Below, piece after piece: positions 9,686 through 18,823 of a stretch of DNA of 64,000 nt; the stretch's first letter is position 1; each line of letters begins with the position of its first letter. The stretch spans positions 248,001-312,000 of the forward strand of contig NZ_CP035001.1 in NCBI RefSeq assembly GCF_002531755.2, in the 5' to 3' direction. This DNA is from Rhizobium acidisoli (GTDB lineage: Bacteria > Pseudomonadota > Alphaproteobacteria > Rhizobiales > Rhizobiaceae). A program made the position numbers and the translations under genes. The notes below the pieces were generated by a model. The model made no database searches and was not told where the DNA came from. It saw only the letters and a list, made by a program, of their open reading frames with translations.

Positions 9686-11194
9686 TTGAAGACCAATGTC
9701 GTTGCCCACCGCGATTTCCGCATCGCGACCATTGACGCCAGGCTCTACAGCTCGTTTCTCGAGCATCTCGGCAGAGCGATTTACGGCGGCATTTACGAGC
9801 CCGGACATCCCACAGCCGACGAGGACGGGTTCCGCCGTGACGTGCTCGATCTGGTGCGTGATCTCGACACGCCCTACTGCCGTTATCCCGGCGGCAATTT
9901 CGTCTCGGCCTATAATTGGGAGGATGGCGTCGGCCCGCGTTCGGAGCGCCCGGTTCGCCTCGATCTTGCATGGCGCACCCGCGAAGCCAATCAGATCGGC
10001 GTCAACGAATTCGTCGACTGGTGCAAGAAGGCCAATACCAAGCCGATGCTCGCCGTCAATCTCGGCTCGCGCGGCCTGGATGCCGCCCGCAATTTCCTCG
10101 AATATTGCAACCATCCCGGCGGCACTTATTATTCCGATCTGCGCCGCAAACACGGCTGGGCCAATCCGCACGATGTCAAATTGTGGTGCCTCGGCAACGA
10201 GATGGACGGCCCCTGGCAGGTCGGCCACAAGTCGGCCTATGAATATGGCCGACTGGCGGATGAAACGGCCAAGGCCATGCGCGGCTTCGACAAATCGCTG
10301 GAACTGGTGGTCTGCGGCTCCTCCAATTCCGATATGAAGACCTACCCGGATTGGGAGGCTCAAGTCCTCGAGCAGTGCTATGACAGCGCCGACCATATCT
10401 CGCTGCATATGTATTTCGCCAACCGCGAGAAGAACACGCTCAACTATCTCGCCCGGGCGACGAAACTCGACCGTTACATCACCACGATCGGCGGCGTGAT
10501 CGACTATATCAAGGCGAAGAAGCGTTCGAAGAAGACGATCGGCATTTCATTCGACGAATGGAACGTTTGGTATCATTCCAACCAGCAGGACAAGGAGATC
10601 CTGGCGCGCGACGAGTGGCCGGATGCGCCGCATCTGCTTGAAGACGTCTATAATTTCGAGGACGTGCTGCAGGTCGGCGGCATCCTCAACACCTTCATCC
10701 GCCGCTCCGACCGGGTGCGCATCGCCTGCATCGCCCAGCTCGTCAACGTCATCGCTCCGATCATGACCGACGACGGCGGCGCTGCCTGGCGCCAGACGAT
10801 CTATTACCCCTTCTATTACGCATCCCGATATGGCCGCGGCGCAGCCCTGCAGCTGGTCGTCGATGGCCCGACCTATGACAGCGACGAGGAGAACGACGTC
10901 CCCTATCTCGATGTCTCGGCAGTCCATTCCGAAGACGGCAGGAGCCTCACCTTCTTTGCCGTCAACCGCCATCCGCAGACCGCATTGGATCTCGATGTGC
11001 GGCTGGAAGGCTTCGGATCCGCCCGGGTGATCGAGCAGGTGGAAATGACCCATGGCGATCTCCAAGCCGTCAACACGGCTCAGCGGCAAGACACGGTCGC
11101 GCCGGTCAATGTCGAGACCGCCAAGATCGAGGACATCAGGTTGCGGGCGGCGCTGAAGCCGCTGTCCTACAACGTCATTCGGCTGTCGGTGTGA
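9686..11194 (+). CDS. abfA: Alpha-N-arabinofuranosidase, GH51
   Basis: A 502-residue GH51 enzyme that removes terminal alpha-L-arabinofuranosyl groups from arabino-oligosaccharides. The acid/base is Glu172 in LGNEMDGPW and the nucleophile Glu291 in SFDEWNVWY, the family pattern. It starts with TTG, 5 bp after GGGAGG. There is no signal peptide, so it works in the cytoplasm on imported oligosaccharides, consistent with the ABC importer genes downstream. The 211-bp AT-rich upstream region contains a TTGACA at 9610 with a weak -10 near 9631. Confidence 0.92.
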   Translation: MKTNVVAHRDFRIATIDARLYSSFLEHLGRAIYGGIYEPGHPTADEDGFRRDVLDLVRDLDTPYCRYPGGNFVSAYNWEDGVGPRSERPVRLDLAWRTREANQIGVNEFVDWCKKANTKPMLAVNLGSRGLDAARNFLEYCNHPGGTYYSDLRRKHGWANPHDVKLWCLGNEMDGPWQVGHKSAYEYGRLADETAKAMRGFDKSLELVVCGSSNSDMKTYPDWEAQVLEQCYDSADHISLHMYFANREKNTLNYLARATKLDRYITTIGGVIDYIKAKKRSKKTIGISFDEWNVWYHSNQQDKEILARDEWPDAPHLLEDVYNFEDVLQVGGILNTFIRRSDRVRIACIAQLVNVIAPIMTDDGGAAWRQTIYYPFYYASRYGRGAALQLVVDGPTYDSDEENDVPYLDVSAVHSEDGRSLTFFAVNRHPQTALDLDVRLEGFGSARVIEQVEMTHGDLQAVNTAQRQDTVAPVNVETAKIEDIRLRAALKPLSYNVIRLSV

Positions 11195-11387
11195 CAGCTG
11201 CCGCCGGGTAAGGCCATTGGCCCGGCTGAAGAGGTTCGGTTCGACTGCGAGGAGGCAGGCGGCCGGAGGGATGGTTCGCTAGGGGCGGTCTGGACCTTAA
11301 GTCCTGATGCCTCTGCAAACCGACAACCGCGACGTTCCCATGCGTGCCTTTGCGGCCGCCGTATCGTCGCTTTCTAGGGAGGAGTTC

Positions 11388-13292
11388 ATGCAACAGTTGA
11401 AGAGGCTCGCATTTGGCGTCGCGCTGGCCGCACTCGGCCTGACGGCGGCGGCCAAAGCCGATGACTATACCTCCTTGCCGCGCAAGGAGACGCTCATAGT
11501 CGAAAATCCGGAAGGGACGATCAAAAATCCCGGCTGGTTCAACATCTGGGTCAATGCCGGCGCCGGTGTCTCCACCGGTCTGCAGCAGCTGACCATGGAT
11601 ACGCTCTGGTATATCGACCCCGAGCAAGGGCTTGGCGGCGCGACCTGGGATAATTCGCTGGCCGCCGACAAGCCCCAATATAACGCCGACTTCACCGAAA
11701 TGACCGTGAAACTGCGCAAGGGGCTCTTCTGGAGCGACGGTGTCGAGTTCACGGCCGACGACGTGGTCTATACCGTCAAGACGCAGATGGATCATCCCGG
11801 CATGGTCTGGAGTGCGGCTTTCTCGGTGCAGGTGGCAAGCGTCGAGGCGACCGATCCTCAGACCGTGGTGTTCAAGCTGAAGAAGCCGAATTCGCGCTTC
11901 CACGCCCTTTTCACCGTTCGCTGGAACGGCGCATGGATCATGCCCAAGCATGTATTCGAGAAGGTCGCCGATCCGCTTCGCTATGATTTCGCCAATCCGG
12001 TTTCGCTCGGCGCCTACAAGCTCAAGGCCTACGATCCTCAAGGCAAGTGGTATACCTGGGAGAAACGCGACGACTGGCAGAAGACATCGCTTGCCCGCTT
12101 CGGCGAGCCGGCCCCGAAATATGTAACTTACGTCGATCCCGGCCCGCCGGATAAACGCACCATCGCCCAGCTCGAGCATAATCTCGATATCATCCATGAC
12201 AACACGCCGGAGGGCATGTTCACCCTCAAGGAGAAATCCAAGTCGGTCGAGACCTGGTTCCCGGGCTTCCCCTTCGCCCATCCGGATCCGACGCTGCCGG
12301 CTGTCATTTTCAACACCCAGGACCCGACCTTCAACAATCCCGACGTGCGCTGGGCGCTGGCCCTGCTGATCGACATCAAGGCCGTCGACATGGCGAGCTA
12401 TCGCGGCACCGCGACGCTCTCGGCACTCGGTGTGCCGCCGACGGCGATCGCCATGAAAGACTATCAGGCGCCGATGCAGGATTGGCTGAAGGATTTCGAG
12501 ATCGACACCGGCAAGCAGAAAATCAAGCCCTACGACCCGACGATCGGGCAGCAGGTCGCCGATCTGCTGCGCAAGCAGCCGAAGTTCAAGGACCAGATCC
12601 CGACCGACCCCGAGGCGATCAGCACGGCCTTCGGCTATGGCTGGTGGAAGCCGAACCCGCAGGCTGCCGCCGAACTGCTTGAAAAGGCAGGCTTCAAGAA
12701 GAGCGGCGGCAAATGGATGACCCCTGATGGTCAGCCGTTCAGGATCCGGATGACGGTCGAGGGCGACACGCGCTCCGTCTTCACCCGGGCAGGCACGCTG
12801 ATTGCCCAGCAATGGGCCGCCTTCGGCATCGATGCCAAAGCCGTACCGACGACCAACCTCTGGCAGGTTGCACTGCAGCCCGGCGATTTCCAGGTGGCGA
12901 TTGCCTGGAGCGTCGAGACCTGGGGCGGCGATCCCGACCTGTCCTTCTTCCTCGACAGCTGGCACTCGCAGTTCGTGGCCAAGAAGGGTGAGAACCAGCC
13001 GCCGCGCAACTGGCAGCGCTGGAGCAATCCGGAGCTCGACAAGATCATCGAGACGATCCGCGGCATCAGTGCCGACGATCCGAAGGGCATCGAGCTCGGT
13101 AAGGATTATCTGAAGCTGGTTGCCCGCGAAATGCCGACGATCCCGCTGATGTCCTATAACGTCTTCACCTCGATGGATACGACCTATTGGACCGGTTATC
13201 CGACGATCAAGGACCCCTATACCGACCCGGTGCCGAATTGGGCCAACTCCAGGCTGATGATGGTCAAGCTGAAGCCGGCCCAACCGAAATAA
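11388..13292 (+). CDS. ABC transporter substrate-binding protein, family 5
   Basis: A 634-residue periplasmic solute-binding protein of the peptide/opine/oligosaccharide class (SBP_bac_5). The signal peptide is residues 1-24 (MQQLKRLAFGVALAALGLTA then AAKAD). The start at 11388 follows AGGGAGGAG; an open frame upstream lacks such a site. Family-5 proteins bind peptides but several bind oligosaccharides. Location between an arabinofuranosidase and its permeases suggests arabinose-containing oligosaccharides as ligand; that is inference from context. Confidence 0.88.
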   Translation: MQQLKRLAFGVALAALGLTAAAKADDYTSLPRKETLIVENPEGTIKNPGWFNIWVNAGAGVSTGLQQLTMDTLWYIDPEQGLGGATWDNSLAADKPQYNADFTEMTVKLRKGLFWSDGVEFTADDVVYTVKTQMDHPGMVWSAAFSVQVASVEATDPQTVVFKLKKPNSRFHALFTVRWNGAWIMPKHVFEKVADPLRYDFANPVSLGAYKLKAYDPQGKWYTWEKRDDWQKTSLARFGEPAPKYVTYVDPGPPDKRTIAQLEHNLDIIHDNTPEGMFTLKEKSKSVETWFPGFPFAHPDPTLPAVIFNTQDPTFNNPDVRWALALLIDIKAVDMASYRGTATLSALGVPPTAIAMKDYQAPMQDWLKDFEIDTGKQKIKPYDPTIGQQVADLLRKQPKFKDQIPTDPEAISTAFGYGWWKPNPQAAAELLEKAGFKKSGGKWMTPDGQPFRIRMTVEGDTRSVFTRAGTLIAQQWAAFGIDAKAVPTTNLWQVALQPGDFQVAIAWSVETWGGDPDLSFFLDSWHSQFVAKKGENQPPRNWQRWSNPELDKIIETIRGISADDPKGIELGKDYLKLVAREMPTIPLMSYNVFTSMDTTYWTGYPTIKDPYTDPVPNWANSRLMMVKLKPAQPK

Positions 13293-13302
13293 TCCTCCCA
13301 AC

Positions 13303-13355
13303 GCCGGCGCTTTAGCCACGCGCCGGCTCCTTATCGGCGGGCTCTGCCCGCCGAT
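13303..13355 (+). other. Two consecutive hairpins between binding-protein and permease genes
   Basis: Hairpin 1 is 13303-13327 (GCCGGCGC / GCGCCGGC, 9-nt loop). Hairpin 2 is 13333-13355 (ATCGGCGGG / CCCGCCGAT, 5-nt loop). Neither has a T-run. Such structures after a binding-protein gene often stabilise its mRNA or partly terminate, giving more binding protein than permease. Confidence 0.65.
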
Positions 13356-13413
13356 CCTTTCCATCGATGCCGTCCAATCGATGAAAGGAGAACCAGAGAG
13401 GAACCACTGCCTT

Positions 13414-14418
13414 ATGACGCCCTATCTAATCTTTGTGCTGAAGCGTTTCGGTCAGTTTCTGCTCGTCGTCTTTCTTGGCGTCAGCATCACCTTCTTCGTC
13501 ACTCACCTGACCCCGATCGATCCGGTCGAAGAAAGCATAGGCGCCATTACCCAGATGGGGCAGTCCGATCCGAATGCGATCGAACTGATGCGCCAGTCGC
13601 TGCGCGAGCTTTACGGCATGGAGGGCTCGATCTGGCAGCAATATCTGCACTTCTGGCTGCGGCTTGCGACCGGCGATCTCGGCCCCTCGCTGTCTGCCTT
13701 CCCCACACCCGTGTCCACCATCATTATGCGGTCCCTGCCCTGGACGATCGGGCTGATGACCGTCTCGACGCTGATCACCTTCGTGCTCGGCAATGCGCTC
13801 GGCGCGCTCGCCGGCTATTACCGGAAGAACATGGTGCTGAAGGCGGTCAGCCTCGTCTGCATCGCCCTGCTCCCCATTCCCTATTATATCCTGGCCTTCG
13901 TGCTGCTCATCCTGTTCGGCTATCTCTGGCCGGTGCTGCCGATCAATGGCGGCTACGAGATGAATGCCAATCTGGATCTCTCCTTTGCCCTGGTGCTCGA
14001 TATCCTTAAACATTCCATCCTGCCGGCACTGTCGCTGATCCTTGTCGGCGCCGGCAGCTGGCTGATCGGCATGCGCGCGCTGGTGTCCAACATCATCACC
14101 GATGACTACGTCGTCTTCGCCGAGCTCGGCGGCGTTCCGAAGCGGAAAATTCTCCGCTCCTACATCGCCCGCAACGCCATGGTGCCGCAATTCACCGGGC
14201 TTGCCATGTCGCTCGGGGCGATCTTCAACGGCACCGTCATCACCGAAATCGTCTTCGGCTATCCCGGCATCGGCAACCTGTTGATTTCGGCGGTGCATGC
14301 CGGCGATTACAGCCTGGTGCTCGGCCTCAGCGCCTTGTCGATCGTCGGCGTCGCCGCCGCCGTCTTCATCATCGACATTCTGAGCCCGCTGATCGACCCG
14401 CGCATCAAGGTGGAATAG
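13414..14418 (+). CDS. ABC transporter permease, DppB/OppB type
   Basis: A 334-residue inner-membrane permease with about six hydrophobic segments, including the N-terminal FVLKRFGQFLLVVFLGVSI typical of the OppB group. The coupling loop that contacts the ATPase reads AELGGVPKRKILRSYIARNA. The ATG at 13414 is chosen because GAGAGGA lies 11 bp upstream; an in-frame ATG at 13381 has no ribosome-binding site. It should pair with the next permease to form the channel. Confidence 0.88.
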   Translation: MTPYLIFVLKRFGQFLLVVFLGVSITFFVTHLTPIDPVEESIGAITQMGQSDPNAIELMRQSLRELYGMEGSIWQQYLHFWLRLATGDLGPSLSAFPTPVSTIIMRSLPWTIGLMTVSTLITFVLGNALGALAGYYRKNMVLKAVSLVCIALLPIPYYILAFVLLILFGYLWPVLPINGGYEMNANLDLSFALVLDILKHSILPALSLILVGAGSWLIGMRALVSNIITDDYVVFAELGGVPKRKILRSYIARNAMVPQFTGLAMSLGAIFNGTVITEIVFGYPGIGNLLISAVHAGDYSLVLGLSALSIVGVAAAVFIIDILSPLIDPRIKVE

Positions 14419-14421
14419 GCC

Positions 14422-15279
14422 ATGTTTACCATCATCCGCGACCTCGCCCGCCAGAACCTTGAATTCCTCTGCGGCCTGCTGCTCTTTGCCGTCATCGTCG
14501 GGTTCATCATCCTGTCCTATTTCTCGCCCTACGCCCCGACGGACATCTATCTTCTGCCGCCCGACATGCCGCCGGATGGCGACTATTGGCTCGGCACAAC
14601 ATCGCGCGGCCAGGACGTGTTCTGGCAGCTGACGACGGCCCTGCGCAACACCTTGTATTTCGGCATCGGCGTCGCCTTTCTCTCGCGCATCATCTCGCTG
14701 GTCGTCGGCCTCGTCGCCGGTTATGCCGGCGGCGCGGTCGACCGGGTGCTGATGGCGATCAACGACAGCATCATGGTCATTCCGCAATTTCCGCTGCTGA
14801 TCCTGTTCTATTTCGTGCTGAAGGACAGCATGACCTGGACGGTGCTGATCGTCATCATGGCTTCGCTCGGCTGGTCCTACGATGCGCGTCTCATCCGCTC
14901 GGTGGCGATCGGCCTGAAGACCAGGCCATTCACCACCCAGAGCGTCTATTCCGGCATGAGCATGCGCAAGATCCTGGTCGAGGAGCACCTGCCCTATGTG
15001 CTGCCGATCGTCTTCGCCACCACGATGAACAACATGATCTGGTCGATCGGCATGGAGATCACCCTTTCGGTGCTCGGGTTCACCGATATCGAGACGCCGA
15101 CCATGGGCATGATGATCTACTGGGCCAACGCGCATTCGGCGCTGATCGCCGGAATATGGTGGTGGGTGGCGGCCCCCGTCGCCGTCATCGTCATTCTGTT
15201 CCTGGCGCTCTTCCTGCTGTCGATGTCGATGAACGAATACAATGATCCGCGCAGCCGGCTGAACCGGATGGGAAGTTAG
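14422..15279 (+). CDS. ABC transporter permease, DppC/OppC type
   Basis: A 285-residue permease with an N-terminal helix (residues 13-35), a periplasmic loop and five further helices, as in OppC proteins. The coupling motif is in YSGMSMRKILVEEHLPYVLP. It begins 3 bp after the previous permease stop and ends 1 bp before the first ATPase gene, so the genes are co-transcribed. Confidence 0.88.
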   Translation: MFTIIRDLARQNLEFLCGLLLFAVIVGFIILSYFSPYAPTDIYLLPPDMPPDGDYWLGTTSRGQDVFWQLTTALRNTLYFGIGVAFLSRIISLVVGLVAGYAGGAVDRVLMAINDSIMVIPQFPLLILFYFVLKDSMTWTVLIVIMASLGWSYDARLIRSVAIGLKTRPFTTQSVYSGMSMRKILVEEHLPYVLPIVFATTMNNMIWSIGMEITLSVLGFTDIETPTMGMMIYWANAHSALIAGIWWWVAAPVAVIVILFLALFLLSMSMNEYNDPRSRLNRMGS

Positions 15280-15280
15280 C

Positions 15281-16270
15281 ATGGACCCTTTGGTCGAAAT
15301 CGAGAACCTGAAAGCCTATTACCGCGCCTTCCTTTTTGGCGTCGACCGCGAAGTGCGCGCCGTCGACGATATCAGCCTGACGATCGGCCGCGGCGAGGTT
15401 TATGGCGTTGCCGGTGAATCGAGCAGCGGCAAGACCACCCTGATCAAAACCATCGCCGGCGCCATCCGCCCGCCACTCCGGGTCGTATCGGGCAACGTCA
15501 AATTCCATTTCGCCGGCGGCACCCAGGATATTTACGCGATGAAGCCGGAGGAGCGCATGGCGTTGCGCTGGCGGCATCTCTCCTATATCATGCAGGGGTC
15601 GATGAATGTGCTCAATCCGGTGCGCCGGATCCGCCATTCCTTCACCGATTTCGCCTTCCGCCACATGGCTGTCAGCAAACAGGTTTTCTTCGAAAAGGTC
15701 GCCGCCCATCTACAGCGGCTGAAGCTCGATCCGCATCTGCTCGACGCCTATCCCCACGAACTGTCGGGCGGCATGCGCCAGCGCATGACCATTGCGCTCG
15801 CCACCATCCTGACGCCGGAATTCATCATCGCCGACGAGCCGACCACCGCGCTTGACGTCATCGTTCAACGCGACGTCCTGTCGATGATCCGCGAAATCCA
15901 GCGCGAGATGGGCTCGTCCTTTCTGTTCGTCACCCATGATATGGGGGTTCACGCGACAGTCTCCGACCGCATCGGCATCGTCTATGCCGGGCGTCTCGTC
16001 GAGGAGGCGCCGACCGCCAAACTCTTCAGCAAGCCGCTCCACCCCTATACCCAGCATCTCGTCGGCAGCCTGCCGCGCATCGGCGATGCGACGACGCGGC
16101 CTTCGCTGGAGGGGCGCCCGCCCAACCTTGCCATGCCGCCCGAAGGCTGCCGGTTTCATCCGCGCTGTCCGAAGCGGATGGACATCTGCTCGCAAAAGGT
16201 GCCGCCGCTCGTTACCGTCGAGCCGGAGCGCCGCGTCGCCTGTTTCGCAGTTACGGGAGATCAGGTTTGA
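15281..16270 (+). CDS. ABC transporter ATP-binding protein, DppD/OppD type
   Basis: A 329-residue ATPase. Walker A is GESSSGKTTL (about residue 45), with Ser where many relatives have Gly, the signature is ELSGGMRQRM and Walker B is FIIADEPTTALDV. The C-terminal extension with CRFHPRCPKRMDIC is the cysteine-containing oligopeptide-transporter tail that can hold an iron-sulfur cluster. It powers the importer together with the next ATPase. Confidence 0.9.
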   Translation: MDPLVEIENLKAYYRAFLFGVDREVRAVDDISLTIGRGEVYGVAGESSSGKTTLIKTIAGAIRPPLRVVSGNVKFHFAGGTQDIYAMKPEERMALRWRHLSYIMQGSMNVLNPVRRIRHSFTDFAFRHMAVSKQVFFEKVAAHLQRLKLDPHLLDAYPHELSGGMRQRMTIALATILTPEFIIADEPTTALDVIVQRDVLSMIREIQREMGSSFLFVTHDMGVHATVSDRIGIVYAGRLVEEAPTAKLFSKPLHPYTQHLVGSLPRIGDATTRPSLEGRPPNLAMPPEGCRFHPRCPKRMDICSQKVPPLVTVEPERRVACFAVTGDQV

Positions 16271-17079
16271 CCGCTCTGCTTCACCTCTCGCATGTCACCA
16301 AAGTCTATCGCCAGGGCGGCATGCTCGGCCGGCGCCTGATCACCGCGGTCAAGGATGTCAGCTTCGAAGTTGGGGCGGAACCGGAGATCCTGTCGATCGT
16401 CGGCGAATCCGGCTCGGGCAAATCGACGATCGCAGCAATGATCCTCGGGCAGACGACACCGACGGAAGGGCGGCTGGAATTCTCAGGCAAAACCGTTTCC
16501 ATCCACAGTCGATCCGAGCGCAAGGCCTTCATGAAAGAGGTCCAGCCGGTTCTGCAGAACCCGTTCGAAGCCTTCAATCCGCTAAAGCGGGTCGACCGCT
16601 ATCTGTTCGAGACGGCCCGCAATCTGCCGGGCCCAGGAAAACGGATAGACCGGAAAGAGGCGGAGCGGATGGCCGATGCCGCCCTGGTCCATGTCGGCCT
16701 CACGCTTGAAGAGGTGAAAGGCCGTTTCCCCCACGAACTCTCCGGCGGCCAGCTTCAGCGCGTCGCCATTGCCCGCGCGCTGATCCCGCAACCCCGCCTG
16801 CTGGTCGCCGACGAACCGGTCTCGATGGTCGACGCGTCGCTCCGCATGGCGATCGTCAACCTCTTCGGCCGCCTGAAAAACGAACTCGGTCTGTCGATCA
16901 TCTACATCACCCATGATCTCGCCACCGCCTATTACGTCAGCGACAACATCATCATCATGCGCAAGGGCGAAATCGTCGAGCGCGGCCAGGCTCGCCCCGT
17001 GCTGGATAATCCGCAGCATCCCTACTCCCGCGCGCTGAAGGAAGCGGTGCTGGCAGCCGATTTCGCCCCGGCATTGTAG
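16267..17079 (+). CDS. ABC transporter ATP-binding protein, DppF/OppF type
   Basis: A 270-residue ATPase, the second of the importer's nucleotide-binding pair. Walker A is GESGSGKSTI, the signature LSGGQLQRVAIARA and Walker B LLVADEPVSMVD. It starts with TTG overlapping the previous stop (TTGA), a translational-coupling arrangement. It is slightly short for OppF because the C-terminal tail is minimal. It is the last gene of the operon that begins at the arabinofuranosidase. Confidence 0.88.
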   Translation: MTALLHLSHVTKVYRQGGMLGRRLITAVKDVSFEVGAEPEILSIVGESGSGKSTIAAMILGQTTPTEGRLEFSGKTVSIHSRSERKAFMKEVQPVLQNPFEAFNPLKRVDRYLFETARNLPGPGKRIDRKEAERMADAALVHVGLTLEEVKGRFPHELSGGQLQRVAIARALIPQPRLLVADEPVSMVDASLRMAIVNLFGRLKNELGLSIIYITHDLATAYYVSDNIIIMRKGEIVERGQARPVLDNPQHPYSRALKEAVLAADFAPAL

Positions 17080-17181
17080 GTGGCTGCGGGCGAAGTTTGG
17101 TGATCCGAGAGGACTTCATACAAGAGGAGCTCGCGTGGCCATGGGGTCGCTGAAGTGATCAGAGCCCGAATGGCTAAGAAA

Positions 17182-17201
17182 GAGGCGGCTCACGCCGCCT
17201 C
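17182..17201 (-). terminator. Terminator of ardC containing the stop codon in its loop
   Basis: Stem GAGGCGGC (17182-17189) and GCCGCCTC (17194-17201) with loop TCAC. On the minus strand it is followed by TTTCTTAG. The ardC TGA stop (17190-17192) lies in the loop, so the last sense codons are part of the terminator. Confidence 0.65.
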
Positions 17202-18110
17202 ATCCTCGTCGAGGACCGGCTGCAAGTCATGCAGGTAGTCGACGGCGCGCTGGGCATGAGCTGCCGCTGAAAAGATCGCGCGCTTGTCGTTGCCGAGAAC
17301 CTTGAGCCAGCCATCGAGATAGCTTGCATGGTCGGGGCGTGGTTCGAGCTCGGGAACGATACCAAGATCGGCGCAGAGAAAGCAGCTGCCGAGTTCGGCA
17401 ATGAGTTCTTCGCGGGCGCGTTCACTCCTGTCTTTCGCGTAGCGGCTGAGATCCCGATCAAGCCTCCGGGGTGCGGCGGTCCAATGCGTCATCTCGTGAC
17501 TAAGGACGGCGACATAGGCGGCATCGTCCCGAAAGGCATCGAGGCATGGCATCTGGATGTAATCACGGGCAGCAGCATAATAGGCCGCGGATCCTCCGTG
17601 CCGGATCAGTGCTCCCGTATTGGCAAAGAACCGGCCGGCAGCACCGATGCGGCTCATCCAATCCTGGCCAGGGGCTGTAGATTGAGCAAGGCCATTGAGG
17701 CCGGTGATCTGATCAGTGTTGAACACGGTGTAGGTTTTGAGAAAGGGGATATCGCGTTCGATTTCGGCGCCTGTCTCCGTCGTCTCGGCGCGGATGAAAG
17801 AGCTGGCAAAGACGACGGTCGTGCCGGTTTCGCCCCTGCGGACGGCGCCGCCGAGCTCGATTGCCTGGCGAAACGTCATCCACCTTGGTGATGCAAAGCC
17901 GCGGGCGATGGCTTCAGACCAAAGGAGCAGAACATTGATCCCGGTGTAGGGTTGGCCATTGTGGCGCAGGGGCCGGCTGACCTCGGTCGTCGCGTTACCC
18001 GTGGTCCACGGTTTGGTCCAGGGCCGTACACCCTGCTCAAGATTGGCGATGATCTTGTTGGTGATGCGGCTGTAGATGTCTGATCGTTGATTGGTTTGCT
18101 GCCTGCTCAT
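17190..18110 (-). CDS. ardC: ArdC-type antirestriction protein
   Basis: A 306-residue ArdC homologue. Residues 10-130 form the N-terminal ssDNA-binding domain (SDIYSRITNKIIANLEQGVR PWTKPW region) and the C-terminal part is a zincin-like metallopeptidase with HEMTH at 205-209. ArdC proteins protect incoming plasmid DNA from restriction during conjugation. The chosen ATG at 18108-18110 begins MSRQQTNQ; a longer frame upstream is non-coding in character. It is a typical passenger of plasmids and integrative elements, and here is not next to conjugation genes, so it is probably a relic of transfer. Confidence 0.88.
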   Translation of the reverse strand: MSRQQTNQRSDIYSRITNKIIANLEQGVRPWTKPWTTGNATTEVSRPLRHNGQPYTGINVLLLWSEAIARGFASPRWMTFRQAIELGGAVRRGETGTTVVFASSFIRAETTETGAEIERDIPFLKTYTVFNTDQITGLNGLAQSTAPGQDWMSRIGAAGRFFANTGALIRHGGSAAYYAAARDYIQMPCLDAFRDDAAYVAVLSHEMTHWTAAPRRLDRDLSRYAKDRSERAREELIAELGSCFLCADLGIVPELEPRPDHASYLDGWLKVLGNDKRAIFSAAAHAQRAVDYLHDLQPVLDEDEAA

Positions 18111-18421
18111 GTCTGAACCTCCGTTTCGAGGTCGCGGCCATCGCGACCTGCTACGGCGGTCCGAAAGCCAGGCTGCAAGCGCTGCCGGCACCCGCAGGGC
18201 CGCAACGAAGTGGAGGACGGCAAAGCCGTTGCCGGCTGCGCGAGCCTGGCAGGACCAAAAGCCGGGGCAGGACGCGATGGCAGCAAGATTGCGGCGAGGT
18301 TCTGAGGGAGGCAGATGTAGAAAATTCGAGACTGCATCACGCCGATCGCCTCCAATGTGAGCCGGAGCGTCAGGGGCTTACCTGCCTGACGCCATCATTG
18401 GCTGGCGCGGCGACGAGCCAG
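18111..18421. other. GC-rich non-coding stretch upstream of ardC
   Basis: No convincing gene. The stretch contains ardC's promoter region and short complementary GC runs around 18190-18250, and a small dyad TGCCTGACG near 18390. I see no definite attachment site or insertion sequence. Confidence 0.4.
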
Positions 18422-18531
18422 TCACCAATTCAGGCCCCAGAAAATTCGGCCAGCTCTTGAAGATTGGTCAGTAGAGATGCGGAGGCTCACGCCTCGTCCC
18501 ATGGCGCTTTGGTCGACATGGTCCGTTTCAG
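18422..18531 (-). pseudogene. Remnant of a second TacA-TacT pair
   Basis: Read on the minus strand, 18531-18484 encodes LKRTMSTKAPWDEA plus stop, the C-terminus of a TacA-like antitoxin nearly identical to the intact one upstream. A GTG overlapping that stop opens MSLRISTDQ..., followed in shifted frames by pieces like GLNW and DWLV..AND, which resemble the start of a TacT acetyltransferase toxin. A stop interrupts it at 18422. It is a truncated, frameshifted module. Confidence 0.6.
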
Positions 18532-18823
18532 TCCCAAGTGGGCTGCGCGTGCTCAGAGGCGGTGCTGGCGGCGATTTCAGCCCAGCGATGCGAGCAATAC
18601 GCGTACATCCGAGCCGCGGGTCAATCATCGCTTGCGAATCGCCCGCGCAGCGGCGGCGCTCGATTCCGCAATCGCGGCCCGCTCCCCCGGCTGTCAAAGA
18701 CACAGGCTCGTGCTCGTCGGCGAGTCTAGCAGGGCGCACCAGCTTCGGCCAGTTCGTGATGGGGTGCCGGCGCGAGGTTCACGCCTCGTCCCACGGCGCA
18801 TTGGTCGACATGGTCCGTTTCAG
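18484..18823 (-). repeat. 48-bp direct repeat pair from duplicated antitoxin 3' ends
   Basis: Copy A is 18484-18531 and copy B 18776-18823, 292 bp apart, 45 of 48 bases identical. Copy B is the end of the intact antitoxin gene; copy A is the end of a lost second antitoxin. Confidence 0.85.
18532..18782 (-). pseudogene. Remnant of TacT-like toxin next to the intact antitoxin
   Basis: A GTG at 18782 overlaps the antitoxin stop (GTGA), the usual TacA/TacT junction. The reading begins MNLAPAPHHELAEAGAPC then a stop; HHELAE in this position is typical of the GNAT-toxin N-terminus. The rest, to about 18540, shows only scattered likeness. The toxin is therefore non-functional and the antitoxin is an orphan. 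Confidence 0.5.

Noticed and set aside
12045..12060. GGTATACC near 12050 as another copy of the shared operator
   Set aside because: Only the central 8 bases are symmetric, the half-site flanks do not match and it is inside the binding-protein gene.
11175..13364. 729-codon minus-strand frame
   Set aside because: Antisense to the solute-binding protein; composition is typical of a shadow frame.
13426..15282. 618-codon minus-strand frame, very rich in Asp/Glu/His
   Set aside because: Antisense to two permease genes; the composition results from reading membrane-protein codons backwards.
18422..18739. 105-codon frame as an intact toxin gene
   Set aside because: It crosses two different decayed toxin starts and an antitoxin tail in a wrong frame, so it is not a gene.
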